Position numbers and translations under genes: made by a program. From contig NZ_DATJCH010000005.1 in NCBI RefSeq assembly GCF_035514885.1, forward strand, positions 124,001-188,000: 64,000 nt of DNA, written 5' to 3'. The notes below the pieces were generated by a model. It worked only from the letters and a program-made list of their open reading frames with translations. It did not search any database and had not been told where the DNA came from. Source of the DNA: Albibacterium sp035514885 (GTDB lineage: Bacteria; Bacteroidota; Bacteroidia; Sphingobacteriales; Sphingobacteriaceae). Each line of letters starts with the position of its first letter. Position 1 is the stretch's first letter. Below are positions 17,122 through 25,570 of the stretch, one piece after another.

Positions 17122-18261
17122 ATGAATGGAATTGATATAAAGAAAATTGCAAAGACTCCCAACCTTGTTGATTCGAAAACAAAAGGTTCAGTTTGGATTT
17201 TACTAAATAAAGATATACGTTTTTTTAATGCAGTCAGTGCTGCTACAAAGGAATCGTTTTACCATGAATTGTCTATTTTAATAAATGCAGGTGTTGATTT
17301 AAAGGGATCCCTTGACCTTTTGATTGAGGAACAGAAGAAGCCAAGAAATAAAATGATGATGGAAAATATACGATCTTCTATTCTTGAGGGTGGTTCATTA
17401 TCTGATGCCCTAAAAAAAGAGAATGGATTTTCACCTTATGAATATTTTAGTATACAAATTGGGGAAGAAACTGGGAGACTGATAGGCGTTCTTGAAAGTT
17501 TGGATGAATATTTTAAAAAACAGATAAAACAAAAGAGACAAATACTTGGAGCAATGATGTATCCCATTATCGTAACCTTTACTTCACTTATTGCAGTTTT
17601 TTTTATGTTGAATTTTATAGTCCCCATGTTTGCAGATATTTTTAGCAGAACAGGGAGTGAATTGCCGGCAATTACTCGATTCATTGTTGATTCTTCTTCA
17701 TTGCTTAAGAAAATTAGTATTCCCTCTTTGATTATATTTATCTTGATAGGAGCTTTTATGTACTCCCAACACAAAAAGAATGATTCAAGAAGGATTTTAT
17801 CTGCTGTAGTTCTTAAATTGCCACTTTTTGGGAACATGGTCAGAAAGATATATCTAGGTCGGTTTTGTAACTCCATGGCTTTGTTAATGGCAGCAAAGAT
17901 TCCTCTAATTCGTGCCATTCAACTTAGTAAGCAAATGGTTGGTTTTTATCCAATAGAGGTATCTTTACAAAAAATTGAAGAGGGAATATTGTTAGGAAAA
18001 TCTTTAAATAGTACGCTTACACAATTTAAAATATATGATTCCAAAATGATTGCATTGATAAAAGTAGGAGAAGAAGTGAATGAGTTATCAGCTTTCTTCG
18101 AGAAGATTTCCAAGCAGTATAATGATGATGTTGAATATCAATCTGCTATGTTATCATCAATTATGGAACCTTTCATTATAATATTTTTAGGCTTATTTGT
18201 GGGAGTTATTTTAATAGCGATGTACCTTCCTCTTTTTCAAATTGGCAACGGTTTTGAGTAA
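17122..18261 (+). CDS. gspF: Type II secretion inner-membrane platform protein, GspF/PilC family
   Basis: A 379-aa protein with two tandem GspF domains. The first shows FYHELSILINAGVDLKGSLDLL (about 44-65) and SIQIGEETGRL; the second GRFCNSMALLMAAKIPLIRAIQL (about 250-272) and MIALIKVGEEVNELSAFF. Membrane helices lie near 145-175, 200-215 and 350-372. It anchors the assembly ATPase to pseudopilus assembly. Its stop codon abuts the stop of the convergent MORN gene with no intergenic base. Confidence 0.9.
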   Translation: MNGIDIKKIAKTPNLVDSKTKGSVWILLNKDIRFFNAVSAATKESFYHELSILINAGVDLKGSLDLLIEEQKKPRNKMMMENIRSSILEGGSLSDALKKENGFSPYEYFSIQIGEETGRLIGVLESLDEYFKKQIKQKRQILGAMMYPIIVTFTSLIAVFFMLNFIVPMFADIFSRTGSELPAITRFIVDSSSLLKKISIPSLIIFILIGAFMYSQHKKNDSRRILSAVVLKLPLFGNMVRKIYLGRFCNSMALLMAAKIPLIRAIQLSKQMVGFYPIEVSLQKIEEGILLGKSLNSTLTQFKIYDSKMIALIKVGEEVNELSAFFEKISKQYNDDVEYQSAMLSSIMEPFIIIFLGLFVGVILIAMYLPLFQIGNGFE

Positions 18262-18873
18262 TTATAAATTACTGGTTATTTTATCATACATTTTTTTAAA
18301 CAGACCTTTGTTTTTAGATAAAGAAACTCCATTTCTAAATTTCTTATGAGTAGTTGTTAGACTGTCAGCTTGTGAGTAAGTCGTGATTTTTCCATGCAAT
18401 CTTCCATCTTTCATTTTTCCTTTTTGTAAGATTTCTCCTTCTTCATTAAATAAAATAAATAATCCAGTTTCTTTACTTTTTACCCAGTTTGAAACTTTCC
18501 TTAACCGTCCTGTATGATCCCACTGTTTCCAAACTCCAGTTTTCATCCCATGTTCAAAATTTCCCAAAGTTTTCGGAGACCAGTTTTCAAAATATTCTTC
18601 ATAGGGACCATTCAGCAACTTTCCTGAATAGGTTCCTTGACTTCTATTAATGGTGTCTTTATGATACCAATAGTACCAGATTAGAGGATCCAAATGCTGC
18701 TTATTATAATTTTTTTTTAAAGTATTGACCCGGATATGGTTGAAGTTTGTGGTTGTGAAGGTAACCTTACTGTGGAAGGGTACTGTGTTTTCCATTGTAG
18801 GTTGAGCTTTTGTACCTCCGATATTAAAAATAAGGGAACAAAGTACAAGAAACAGAATGTAATATTTTTTCAT
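18262..18873 (-). CDS. MORN-repeat protein, secreted or periplasmic
   Basis: A 203-aa protein with a signal peptide (hydrophobic 4-18, cleavage near TKAQ) and MORN-type variant repeats: GTYSGKLLNGPYEEYFENW, LGNFEHGMKTGVWKQWDHTGRL, GLFILFNEEGEILQKGKMKDGRLHGKI. Such proteins are often auto-annotated as YwqK-like, but no toxin partner is visible. It is the last gene of the minus-strand secretion operon and overlaps the PilP/GspC-like gene by 4 bp. It could be an accessory or substrate of the machine; this is inference. Confidence 0.75.
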   Translation of the reverse strand: MKKYYILFLVLCSLIFNIGGTKAQPTMENTVPFHSKVTFTTTNFNHIRVNTLKKNYNKQHLDPLIWYYWYHKDTINRSQGTYSGKLLNGPYEEYFENWSPKTLGNFEHGMKTGVWKQWDHTGRLRKVSNWVKSKETGLFILFNEEGEILQKGKMKDGRLHGKITTYSQADSLTTTHKKFRNGVSLSKNKGLFKKMYDKITSNL

Positions 18874-19337
18874 TTATATATAGATTGGGTAATTCCTTCA
18901 AGCTGAATAACAATATAATTACCATGATTTTTTATAAGAATGAGCCCATCCTTAGATTCTCCTTCTTCCATCATTATATCTTTTTCGTTAAAGTTGATCA
19001 GGGTTATTATTTTTTTATTTGATTGATTTTTTATTAAACCGATATATCTGCAAATAGGGGATTCTGCTGATTCATTAATGGGTATTTTAATTTCTCTCTG
19101 TGCAATAGATACAGAAATATTAGGAGTTAAATTGCGGGGTTTATCAAAAAAAGGATCCCTGTAGTTTGCGGTAAGTTCATATACTATTTGGTCTTTAACT
19201 TTAATTGGGTTTTGTTTTCTATTCTCAACTACCACCGATGTTACTTCCTTTTTTATAAATAATAGCCGATAAATAATAAAACTCCAGATCGTCAATACCG
19301 CTAATAAAAGTCCAAAAGTGAATTTCTTTTTCATCAT
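18870..19337 (-). CDS. GspC/PilP-like inner-membrane linker protein
   Basis: A 155-aa protein with one N-terminal membrane helix (about 6-28) and a periplasmic domain. It has the YRDPFFD motif near 57-63, reminiscent of the RDPF of PilP, followed by a small beta domain (about 88-150: CRYIGLIKNQSNKKIITLI...MMEEGESKDGLILIKNHGNYIVIQL) resembling the GspC/PilP homology region that contacts the secretin N0 domain. Assignment rests on these features and on position in the operon; sequence similarity is low. Confidence 0.7.
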   Translation of the reverse strand: MMKKKFTFGLLLAVLTIWSFIIYRLLFIKKEVTSVVVENRKQNPIKVKDQIVYELTANYRDPFFDKPRNLTPNISVSIAQREIKIPINESAESPICRYIGLIKNQSNKKIITLINFNEKDIMMEEGESKDGLILIKNHGNYIVIQLEGITQSIYK

Positions 19338-19360
19338 TACGACTATTTAAGTAATATAAA

Positions 19361-19888
19361 TTATTTATTAATCGTTTCTATTCTTGCTGTTTCTAATTTC
19401 ATAATTAATTCAAAATCTCTCGTTATATTGTTCTTTTGTTTATAGAAAGAAGCATTTAAAATATTTATTTTTTGATTTTTTTCGATTTGGTTCAGGAGAA
19501 ATAACAACTTGGTGAAAGAGGCCGAAAAATAATAAGCATTATAATTGACAAAATTGTTCTCCTCTTCTACAGTCGTTGTTTCTGATAGATTCTTCGCTTC
19601 TATTTCAAATTTATGGGCCAGTTCAACCATATATTCCTTCTCGAAAAACACATTATTTGTCCCCGTTAAGTCATTTATTGAGTAGGTTTCTATATTTTTT
19701 CTTAATACATTAATCTTTCTAAAAGTTTGTTGTTGAACTTCTATATTGTTTTGTTGTTCATAATATGCTTTTCTTAGGTTTACGGTTTTTTTAATCGCCA
19801 ATTGATAAAACAAAAAGAAAAGTATGAGACTTCCTGTACTTAAAATCCAGTTTTTGATTTTCCATGAATATTTTTGCAGGTTTAACAT
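19361..19888 (-). CDS. GspM/PilO-like inner-membrane protein
   Basis: A 175-aa protein with one membrane helix (about 13-33), a coiled-coil segment (about 40-70) and a small alpha/beta periplasmic domain: the topology and size of GspM/PilO. It lies 1 bp downstream of the PilM-PilN-like gene, the order found in type IV pilus and type II secretion operons. No recognisable sequence motif beyond that; the call is by architecture and context. Confidence 0.65.
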   Translation of the reverse strand: MLNLQKYSWKIKNWILSTGSLILFFLFYQLAIKKTVNLRKAYYEQQNNIEVQQQTFRKINVLRKNIETYSINDLTGTNNVFFEKEYMVELAHKFEIEAKNLSETTTVEEENNFVNYNAYYFSASFTKLLFLLNQIEKNQKINILNASFYKQKNNITRDFELIMKLETARIETINK

Positions 19889-19889
19889 G

Positions 19890-21113
19890 TTATTCTACTT
19901 TCAGATTTAAGGTGAACCTTGAGCTATTATTCTCTTCTGTATATTCGCTGATTTCAACTTTTTTACAAAAATTAAACTGCCGAATTATATTTATCCATGT
20001 ATTTAATTCAATTCCATTTTCACAATTTCCAGATATCCGGACTAAAGTGAAATCATAACTAGATTTTCTTGTCCTTCGGCTCTCTTTCTTATCTCTCGGA
20101 AAAATTGTCATCTCTTCAAGAGTAATAGACGATGGTTGACTTGCTGCTAATAAATCGGAAAGCCTTACCAAAGAACCATACTTACTATCTAAAGGTCTTG
20201 TTATATTATTGATTAAATTTTGATCGTTTTCAAGTTCATTTATTAGTCTGTTTTCTTCAGCTTTTAATAATCCTAAACTATCGGTGTTAACTTCATTCAT
20301 TTTCAAAGAATAATAACTGTAAAAGTAGGTATTGGCTAAAAGTGCTAACAGGAAAATTCCAAGAACTGTAGGGAGAACTTTCTTAAATATTGAACGTTGG
20401 TCAATGTTTTCTTTTGATATGCCAAAAGAGTTTAACTCTATAGTTGGAAATGAAATACCCGCTATTAGGCACAATCCAGTCGCGTAAGCTGTAACCATAC
20501 ACTCGCTCATTTCTTCATTAGCAAACCGTATATTATCAGACCGTTCTGTTAATGGAGACTTCAAAATATAACCAGTGGGTTTGTCTTCAGTCATTTCAAA
20601 GAGGTGTGCATCCAATTGAAAAGTATCACTCTTGTTCAAATGCAAATAACTCCATACGGGTATTAAAGCAAAAGGCCCTAAGGTTAAAGTATGAATTTCC
20701 AGACCTGCATTTTCAAAATCGGAAATAATCATTTTAATTGTGTCTCTCCTAGCCATTGAAACAAATGTGATTTCTCTTATTGTAGTGAGTTGAATAAAGA
20801 AATCATCTGTCGTAGCAGTAGGTATTATCTTTTGGCCATAATCTATTGCGGAAAAATTTTTTACGCTTGGGAAAGAGCGGTGTATGATTCCTTTTCCGCT
20901 TAAACATAAGGCGATAGGTAAAGAGCCGTTGATGCGGTTTAAAAGATCAGCGATACATTGGAAGTTGTATTCTCCTTCTTCAAAGGTTACAATATTTCTT
21001 TTACGTTTTATTTTTGCGTAACGGATAACAATCTTATCATTCTCAAGGAGATAAATCTCAACCCCAGCAGTAGAACGCATCCGCGTTAAATAAGATATAA
21101 ATTGATTCATCAT
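19890..21113 (-). CDS. GspL-like protein (PilM-PilN type fusion)
   Basis: A 407-aa protein with a cytoplasmic N-terminal region (1-240) that resembles a degenerate actin-like PilM/GspL domain (EIYLLENDKIVIRYAKI, LPIALCLSGKGI, MVTAYATGLCLIAGISFPTIELN). One membrane helix (about 245-266), a coiled coil (about 275-300) and a PilN-like periplasmic ferredoxin-fold segment (about 310-407) follow. It would link the GspE ATPase to the periplasmic assembly. Its start overlaps the gspD stop by 1 bp. Confidence 0.75.
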   Translation of the reverse strand: MMNQFISYLTRMRSTAGVEIYLLENDKIVIRYAKIKRKRNIVTFEEGEYNFQCIADLLNRINGSLPIALCLSGKGIIHRSFPSVKNFSAIDYGQKIIPTATTDDFFIQLTTIREITFVSMARRDTIKMIISDFENAGLEIHTLTLGPFALIPVWSYLHLNKSDTFQLDAHLFEMTEDKPTGYILKSPLTERSDNIRFANEEMSECMVTAYATGLCLIAGISFPTIELNSFGISKENIDQRSIFKKVLPTVLGIFLLALLANTYFYSYYSLKMNEVNTDSLGLLKAEENRLINELENDQNLINNITRPLDSKYGSLVRLSDLLAASQPSSITLEEMTIFPRDKKESRRTRKSSYDFTLVRISGNCENGIELNTWINIIRQFNFCKKVEISEYTEENNSSRFTLNLKVE

Positions 21114-23059
21114 TATTGATAAATAATTGTAGGTTTAATAAATACCACCGAAACAACCTTATTTCTGGATTTCGATCTTGAACTGAATAGCCATTTTAAC
21201 CCAGGGATACGTGCTAATAGTGGAACACCACTACCACTCGAAGACGATTCAAAACGTTCAATGCCTCCTAGTACAACTGTTTCTTCATTTCTAATTCTGA
21301 TTATTGATTCAAATTTACTTGTAGTTGAAGGTGGGGGTTGATTTAGAGGAGTATCTTTAGTAAAATCCGAGATATCAATTTTTATATTCAATGTAACTTG
21401 TTCATCTCCCGAAACAATGGGTTTAATATCAATAATCATGGCCGCATCAACTTTGTTAAAAGTTTCAGTGACAACCGTCTGAGGATTGAGAGATCCCAAA
21501 ACATTTTGGGTTGACACACTGTAGTATCTGGAATTTCCTATACTTAATGAAGCAGTATGTCCGTTCAAAGTTGATAGTTTTGGTACTGAACGCATTTCCA
21601 CATTATTATTTTGCTCTAGAGCACTTAATCGCACATAAAAATTAGGAGTTACGCGACCCAAATTGAAAGTACCTCCTGCGCCTACTTTTGATAAGAAATT
21701 ATTAATAGAAGCCGCTCCAAATGTATAATCAATGCCTGGAAGAATGCTTCCCCCTGTTTGTATCGAATCTGAAATACCCGCTTGGATTCCTGTTTTTACC
21801 TCATGCCCTTTCCGAATATCAAGCATATTTACCTCTATTAAAATCATAGGAACTAGTTTGTCCAATTCTTTTATCAAATTTCCTATTTCATTTACCTGAG
21901 GTCCTGAACCTGTAATAAGTAAAGTATTTTGCTCTCTGAATTCCTTTATTTCTATACCCTTTTTCCATTCAGATGGAATCATGGACTGAATAGTGTCTAT
22001 AGCTCGGTGTTGAAGCTGTATTACTTTAATCTCCCGCAAACCCTCTAGATTTCTACTACCAATGGTATAAATATCATTGATATTTTTATGGGTATAATTT
22101 GTTCCTTTTAATAATGCAATTAATAGGTCTTCAAAACTCACATTCTGTAAATGTGTGGTTACAGTTCCTATAATGCCATCATACAGAAAATAATTAGCAT
22201 TGATTTGTTCCGCGGCCGTTTTTATGATCTGTTCTATGGGTATGTTTTGAGCATCAACCGAAATTAGTTGTTGCAAGCCTGTTTTATCAACGTTTGCTTC
22301 TATTTGCAGCCCTGAGGGTGTCCCAGCTTGACCATCGGCAACCTTGCTGACTCTTCGTATTCCAATTAAATCATTACTTCCGATATAATTCTCTTCATTT
22401 AGTGCAAGAGGCATAAAAACAAATGCTCCATCGGATGTTTCTTTCAGTTTTATCTTGTTATTAAAGGCTAATTGCTTTAAAGCATCATCTAAATGCATAT
22501 CCTTTACAAACAATTCTATTAATTGACCTTTCAAATCACTCGTAACAATAACATTTGTGCCGGTAAGCTTAGTGATCGTTTTTGATACAACACTTAAACT
22601 ATCATTCTTTAAATCCAAAGTTATCGTGTTAGCGTTAGTGTTAAACGAAGCCTTTATGATTGAGGCCTTATGGGGTTGTTTCGAGCTGTCAAATGGTTTA
22701 ACGGAAATAATATTTCCAATAAATGAGTAGTCGAGATCATACTCTTTAGCAAGGAAAAGCAATATATTCAATGCCGTTTCAGCTTGAAAGTTATTAAAAA
22801 TGGTTCTATCTAGGTTTTGATCTACATTAATATTTAAATCTGCAGCTTCTGCCAATGCTCTAAGAAATTCTTGAATTGAGACTCCAGAAACCGATAAATT
22901 TATTATTTCATTAATTCCAGGTGAACTGGATGCTATGGTATTAAGGTGTTGTTCGATACGATCAAGCCTTTCATCAGTCTGTGCAGACGAAGGTATTGGT
23001 AGAATCAGACATCCTATTAAAATATATATAAATGTCAGTATGGAATTTAAAGTCTTCAA
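21113..23059 (-). CDS. gspD: Type II secretion/type IV pilus-like secretin
   Basis: A 648-aa outer-membrane channel protein. Signal peptide 1-26 (cleavage SSA-QT), several secretin/TonB short N-domains (about 50-360, with repeated ISVDAQNIPIEQIIKTAAEQINANYFLYDG-like units), an N1/N3-like KH fold (about 345-400), then the secretin core (about 405-648: LVPMILIEVNMLDIRKGHEVKTGIQ, MRSVPKLSTLNGHTASLSIG, ETVVLGGIERF, and VPLLARIPGLKWLFSSRSK). It ends ...VVFIKPTIIYQ. The canonical secretin VPLL.RIPGLK..F signature is intact. Confidence 0.93.
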   Translation of the reverse strand: MKTLNSILTFIYILIGCLILPIPSSAQTDERLDRIEQHLNTIASSSPGINEIINLSVSGVSIQEFLRALAEAADLNINVDQNLDRTIFNNFQAETALNILLFLAKEYDLDYSFIGNIISVKPFDSSKQPHKASIIKASFNTNANTITLDLKNDSLSVVSKTITKLTGTNVIVTSDLKGQLIELFVKDMHLDDALKQLAFNNKIKLKETSDGAFVFMPLALNEENYIGSNDLIGIRRVSKVADGQAGTPSGLQIEANVDKTGLQQLISVDAQNIPIEQIIKTAAEQINANYFLYDGIIGTVTTHLQNVSFEDLLIALLKGTNYTHKNINDIYTIGSRNLEGLREIKVIQLQHRAIDTIQSMIPSEWKKGIEIKEFREQNTLLITGSGPQVNEIGNLIKELDKLVPMILIEVNMLDIRKGHEVKTGIQAGISDSIQTGGSILPGIDYTFGAASINNFLSKVGAGGTFNLGRVTPNFYVRLSALEQNNNVEMRSVPKLSTLNGHTASLSIGNSRYYSVSTQNVLGSLNPQTVVTETFNKVDAAMIIDIKPIVSGDEQVTLNIKIDISDFTKDTPLNQPPPSTTSKFESIIRIRNEETVVLGGIERFESSSSGSGVPLLARIPGLKWLFSSRSKSRNKVVSVVFIKPTIIYQ

Positions 23060-23062
23060 TTC

Positions 23063-24484
23063 TTAGTAATTAAATAATAGGGGGTATATTTCCTTTAGGG
23101 TCGTTTCTCCAGATGCGAATAGGGAAAAAGCATTCTCAGCTAGAGTTTTAATTTTTCTTTTTTTTAGTTCTGGACTTATGTCAAAGCAATTGTCTTTAAT
23201 TTTCATCCCCAATTCCGTGTCAATTGGAATTATTTCATAAACTGCTTTGCGACCGCTATACCCAGTGTGAAAGCATGAATCACAACCTTTTTTAATATAA
23301 TGTTCGTTTACTGTAAAGTAAGGTTTAAACTTGGGCGGATACAGTTCGGGGTTAAATGCTTCTTTTTCTTTACATTTCTGACATAAAACCCGCAATAAAC
23401 GTTGCGCAATAGTAGCGTTAAGAGTATTGGCTAAAAGAAACGCAGGTATACCCATATCAATTAATCGGGAAACAGTTCCCCATGCTGAATTTGTATGAAT
23501 GGTTGACAGTACCAAGTGGCCAGTTAATGAAGCCCTGATGGCCATGGCAGCTGTATCTACATCACGGATTTCACCTACCATAATGATATCAGGATCCTGA
23601 CGCAAAAACGTCCTCAATGCAACAGGAAATGTTAAACCAATGCTCTCTTTAAGTTGAACTTGATTTATTCCTTCCAGCGTGTATTCAATAGGATCTTCAA
23701 TGGTCAGAATGTTCCTTGATTCTTTATTAAGTACTTTTAAAGTAGAATATAATGTAGTTGTTTTTCCTGATCCGGTTGGTCCACTTATAAGAACCATTCC
23801 ATTTGGACGATTAACACTCTCTAGATAGTGTTTCAAATCATCTTCATTAAACCCTACATTATTTATATCGATATTAGTTGCATCATTATTAAGCAGTCGC
23901 ATAACAATCTTCTCCCCATGCAGAGTAGGTAAAATGGAAACACGGATATCAAAGCGGGAATGGTTATCACTGTAATTTATCCTTCCATCTTGAGGCAATC
24001 TCTTTTCCGCAATATCCAGACCTGAAAATATTTTTATTTTATTAATTATAGCGGGGTATTCATTTTTTTTTAACTGGTAGCGTTCTGCCATCTGACCGTC
24101 TATGCGTATCCTTATCCTGCAACTCTGCTCGTAGCTTTCAATATGGATATCGCTACTTTTCAATCGGTTGGCTTCTAAAATCAAGTCATTAAGAAAGTTC
24201 TCAGAATTGCCGGTATATATTCTGGGGTTATCCCCCTTTTTTATGTTAATCCTGGGATGATACTTCTGTAATTGTTTCGTAAGCTCTTCTCTGTCGGTTA
24301 ATATTACTTTTACAGCTTCGCCCACCATAAACTCCAATTCTTCCTTTATTAAACTATCCTGATTATCAGTATGGATTTCAATACCATATTCTCCTCGATG
24401 GGCAATTGCTCTATAATGCCAGGCCTGATCATCATTAAGTATTTGTAAGTTAGCAGCAATAATGGTATTGTTTTTACTATTCAT
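23063..24484 (-). CDS. gspE: Type II secretion/type IV pilus assembly ATPase, GspE/PilB family
   Basis: A 473-aa hexameric ATPase with Walker A GPTGSGKTTT (about 232-241), Asp box TIEDPIEY, Walker B DPDIIMVGEIRD, His box GHLVLSTIHTNSAW and a zinc-binding tetracysteine pair CQKC...CDSC (about 388 and 409). The N-terminal docking region is shorter than in proteobacterial GspE. The start overlaps the prepilin peptidase gene by 8 bp. It powers pseudopilus assembly; retraction-type PilT is absent from the locus. Confidence 0.93.
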   Translation of the reverse strand: MNSKNNTIIAANLQILNDDQAWHYRAIAHRGEYGIEIHTDNQDSLIKEELEFMVGEAVKVILTDREELTKQLQKYHPRINIKKGDNPRIYTGNSENFLNDLILEANRLKSSDIHIESYEQSCRIRIRIDGQMAERYQLKKNEYPAIINKIKIFSGLDIAEKRLPQDGRINYSDNHSRFDIRVSILPTLHGEKIVMRLLNNDATNIDINNVGFNEDDLKHYLESVNRPNGMVLISGPTGSGKTTTLYSTLKVLNKESRNILTIEDPIEYTLEGINQVQLKESIGLTFPVALRTFLRQDPDIIMVGEIRDVDTAAMAIRASLTGHLVLSTIHTNSAWGTVSRLIDMGIPAFLLANTLNATIAQRLLRVLCQKCKEKEAFNPELYPPKFKPYFTVNEHYIKKGCDSCFHTGYSGRKAVYEIIPIDTELGMKIKDNCFDISPELKKRKIKTLAENAFSLFASGETTLKEIYPLLFNY

Positions 24485-24983
24485 AAATACGGGTTAAATA
24501 ATGAATTAGAATTTCATCCGAATTAAAAAGTGTTTCCTGTGTGAAGGGATTTATCAGAATTATAATAATCAGTATGATTGACTGACAGCCAGCTAATGGA
24601 ATATTTCTATTATTTTTTAAGAACAATAAATACAATAAGATTAGTAAAAGCGAGCTAAGTTGAAAGACTAGGAAGGTTATCGGTGAGAAGAGAAACCCAA
24701 GAAAAATGAAGAATAAAACATCTCCTAATCCTAAATAGCTTTCCATTTTTACTAATCTTCTCTTTTTTATATAATAGTAATTATGCAAAACAGATACTTG
24801 AAGGCCTATAAAACTAAGATTGACAAAGTATTCCTCAAAAGGAAGGTTTCCAACATATGAGTCTTTTATGATGACAAGAATTATTAAAACAGGAAAGAAG
24901 AACCAATAGACTGCTCTTTCCTTAAAATCCTGCCAGATTATTGCCAGCAAAATAATAATAACAATAATATAGAATGCAACCAT
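24477..24983 (-). CDS. Short prepilin peptidase-like protein (A24 family)
   Basis: A 168-aa protein with about six membrane helices. The two catalytic aspartates of type IV prepilin peptidases are present: Asp19 (IIWQDFKERAVYW) and Asp88 in YLGLGDVLFF, which corresponds to GxGDxK. The N-terminal cysteine/methylase domain of full PilD is absent, so it would cleave but not methylate, like archaeal and minimal versions. Similarity is otherwise low; the Lys of GxGDxK is Leu. Lies between the gspG-like and gspE genes. Confidence 0.8.
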   Translation of the reverse strand: MVAFYIIVIIILLAIIWQDFKERAVYWFFFPVLIILVIIKDSYVGNLPFEEYFVNLSFIGLQVSVLHNYYYIKKRRLVKMESYLGLGDVLFFIFLGFLFSPITFLVFQLSSLLLILLYLLFLKNNRNIPLAGCQSIILIIIILINPFTQETLFNSDEILIHYLTRIYE

Positions 24984-24984
24984 A

Positions 24985-25404
24985 TCAGTCCTTAATAACT
25001 TCCCTCAGGTTCTTAGTTTCATCAATTTCCCAAACATTGTAGATTCCATTCCCGTTAAAATCTGCAACGGCAGTTGCTTTTGCAGTAAAGCCTATTGGTC
25101 CAGCTTCTACAATTTCAATACGGTAGTTTGCCTGTCCTCCTTCGGAAGAAAGTGTTTCTTGTTCATATTCAAGACTCTGTAATTCAGAGCTATAAATAGA
25201 CCTTTCATAAAAGTAGTTTTTCTGCAAGGTATAAATATGCTGTAGCTGCATTTTAGCTTCCGTGCTTTTAGCTTTGGTTATTAATGGCATCAAGTTGGGT
25301 AAAGCCAAGAGAACCAATATTCCAATAATCACTAATACTACCAGTACTTCTGTTAAGGAGAATGCTTGAAGCTTTATAAAGTCCTTTTTTTCTTCTCTTT
25401 TCAT
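24985..25404 (-). CDS. gspG: Major pseudopilin, GspG-like
   Basis: A 139-aa protein with a 14-residue leader MKREEKKDFIKLQA, then FSLTEVLVVLVIIGILVLLALP, with Glu at +5 (Glu19) and -1 residue Ala14. The head domain ends DFNGNGIYNVWEIDETKNL, similar to the calcium-binding loop of GspG. The length is that of GspG. It is the promoter-proximal gene of the minus-strand operon, 1 bp before the peptidase gene, as expected for the most abundant subunit. Confidence 0.88.
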   Translation of the reverse strand: MKREEKKDFIKLQAFSLTEVLVVLVIIGILVLLALPNLMPLITKAKSTEAKMQLQHIYTLQKNYFYERSIYSSELQSLEYEQETLSSEGGQANYRIEIVEAGPIGFTAKATAVADFNGNGIYNVWEIDETKNLREVIKD

Positions 25405-25465
25405 TCTTGTTTCATTATTAATTTCAGATAATAAAAGTATCTATCTATCATGCTTAATAAGTGCA

Positions 25466-25514
25466 TATAAGCTTTAAAAATTATGCGGTTTATGCATAAT
25501 TTTTAAAGCTTATA
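25466..25514. repeat. Perfect 21-bp inverted repeat between secretion and RHS operons
   Basis: The arm 25466-25486 is the exact reverse complement of 25494-25514, with the 7-nt spacer GGTTTAT. It sits in the 166-bp divergent region between gspG and the first RHS gene, upstream of both presumed promoters. A large operator, cruciform or insulating hairpin are all possible. Confidence 0.85.
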
Positions 25515-25540
25515 AAATTCAACGAACCAGAAGGAGGCAT

Positions 25541-25548
25541 TACTTTAG
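25541..25548 (+). promoter_or_regulatory. Possible -7 box of the first RHS gene
   Basis: TACTTTAG lies 22 bp before the ATG and differs from TAnnTTTG at one position; no clear -33 box. Confidence 0.3.
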
Positions 25549-25570
25549 CGACAAACAATCATACAACCAT

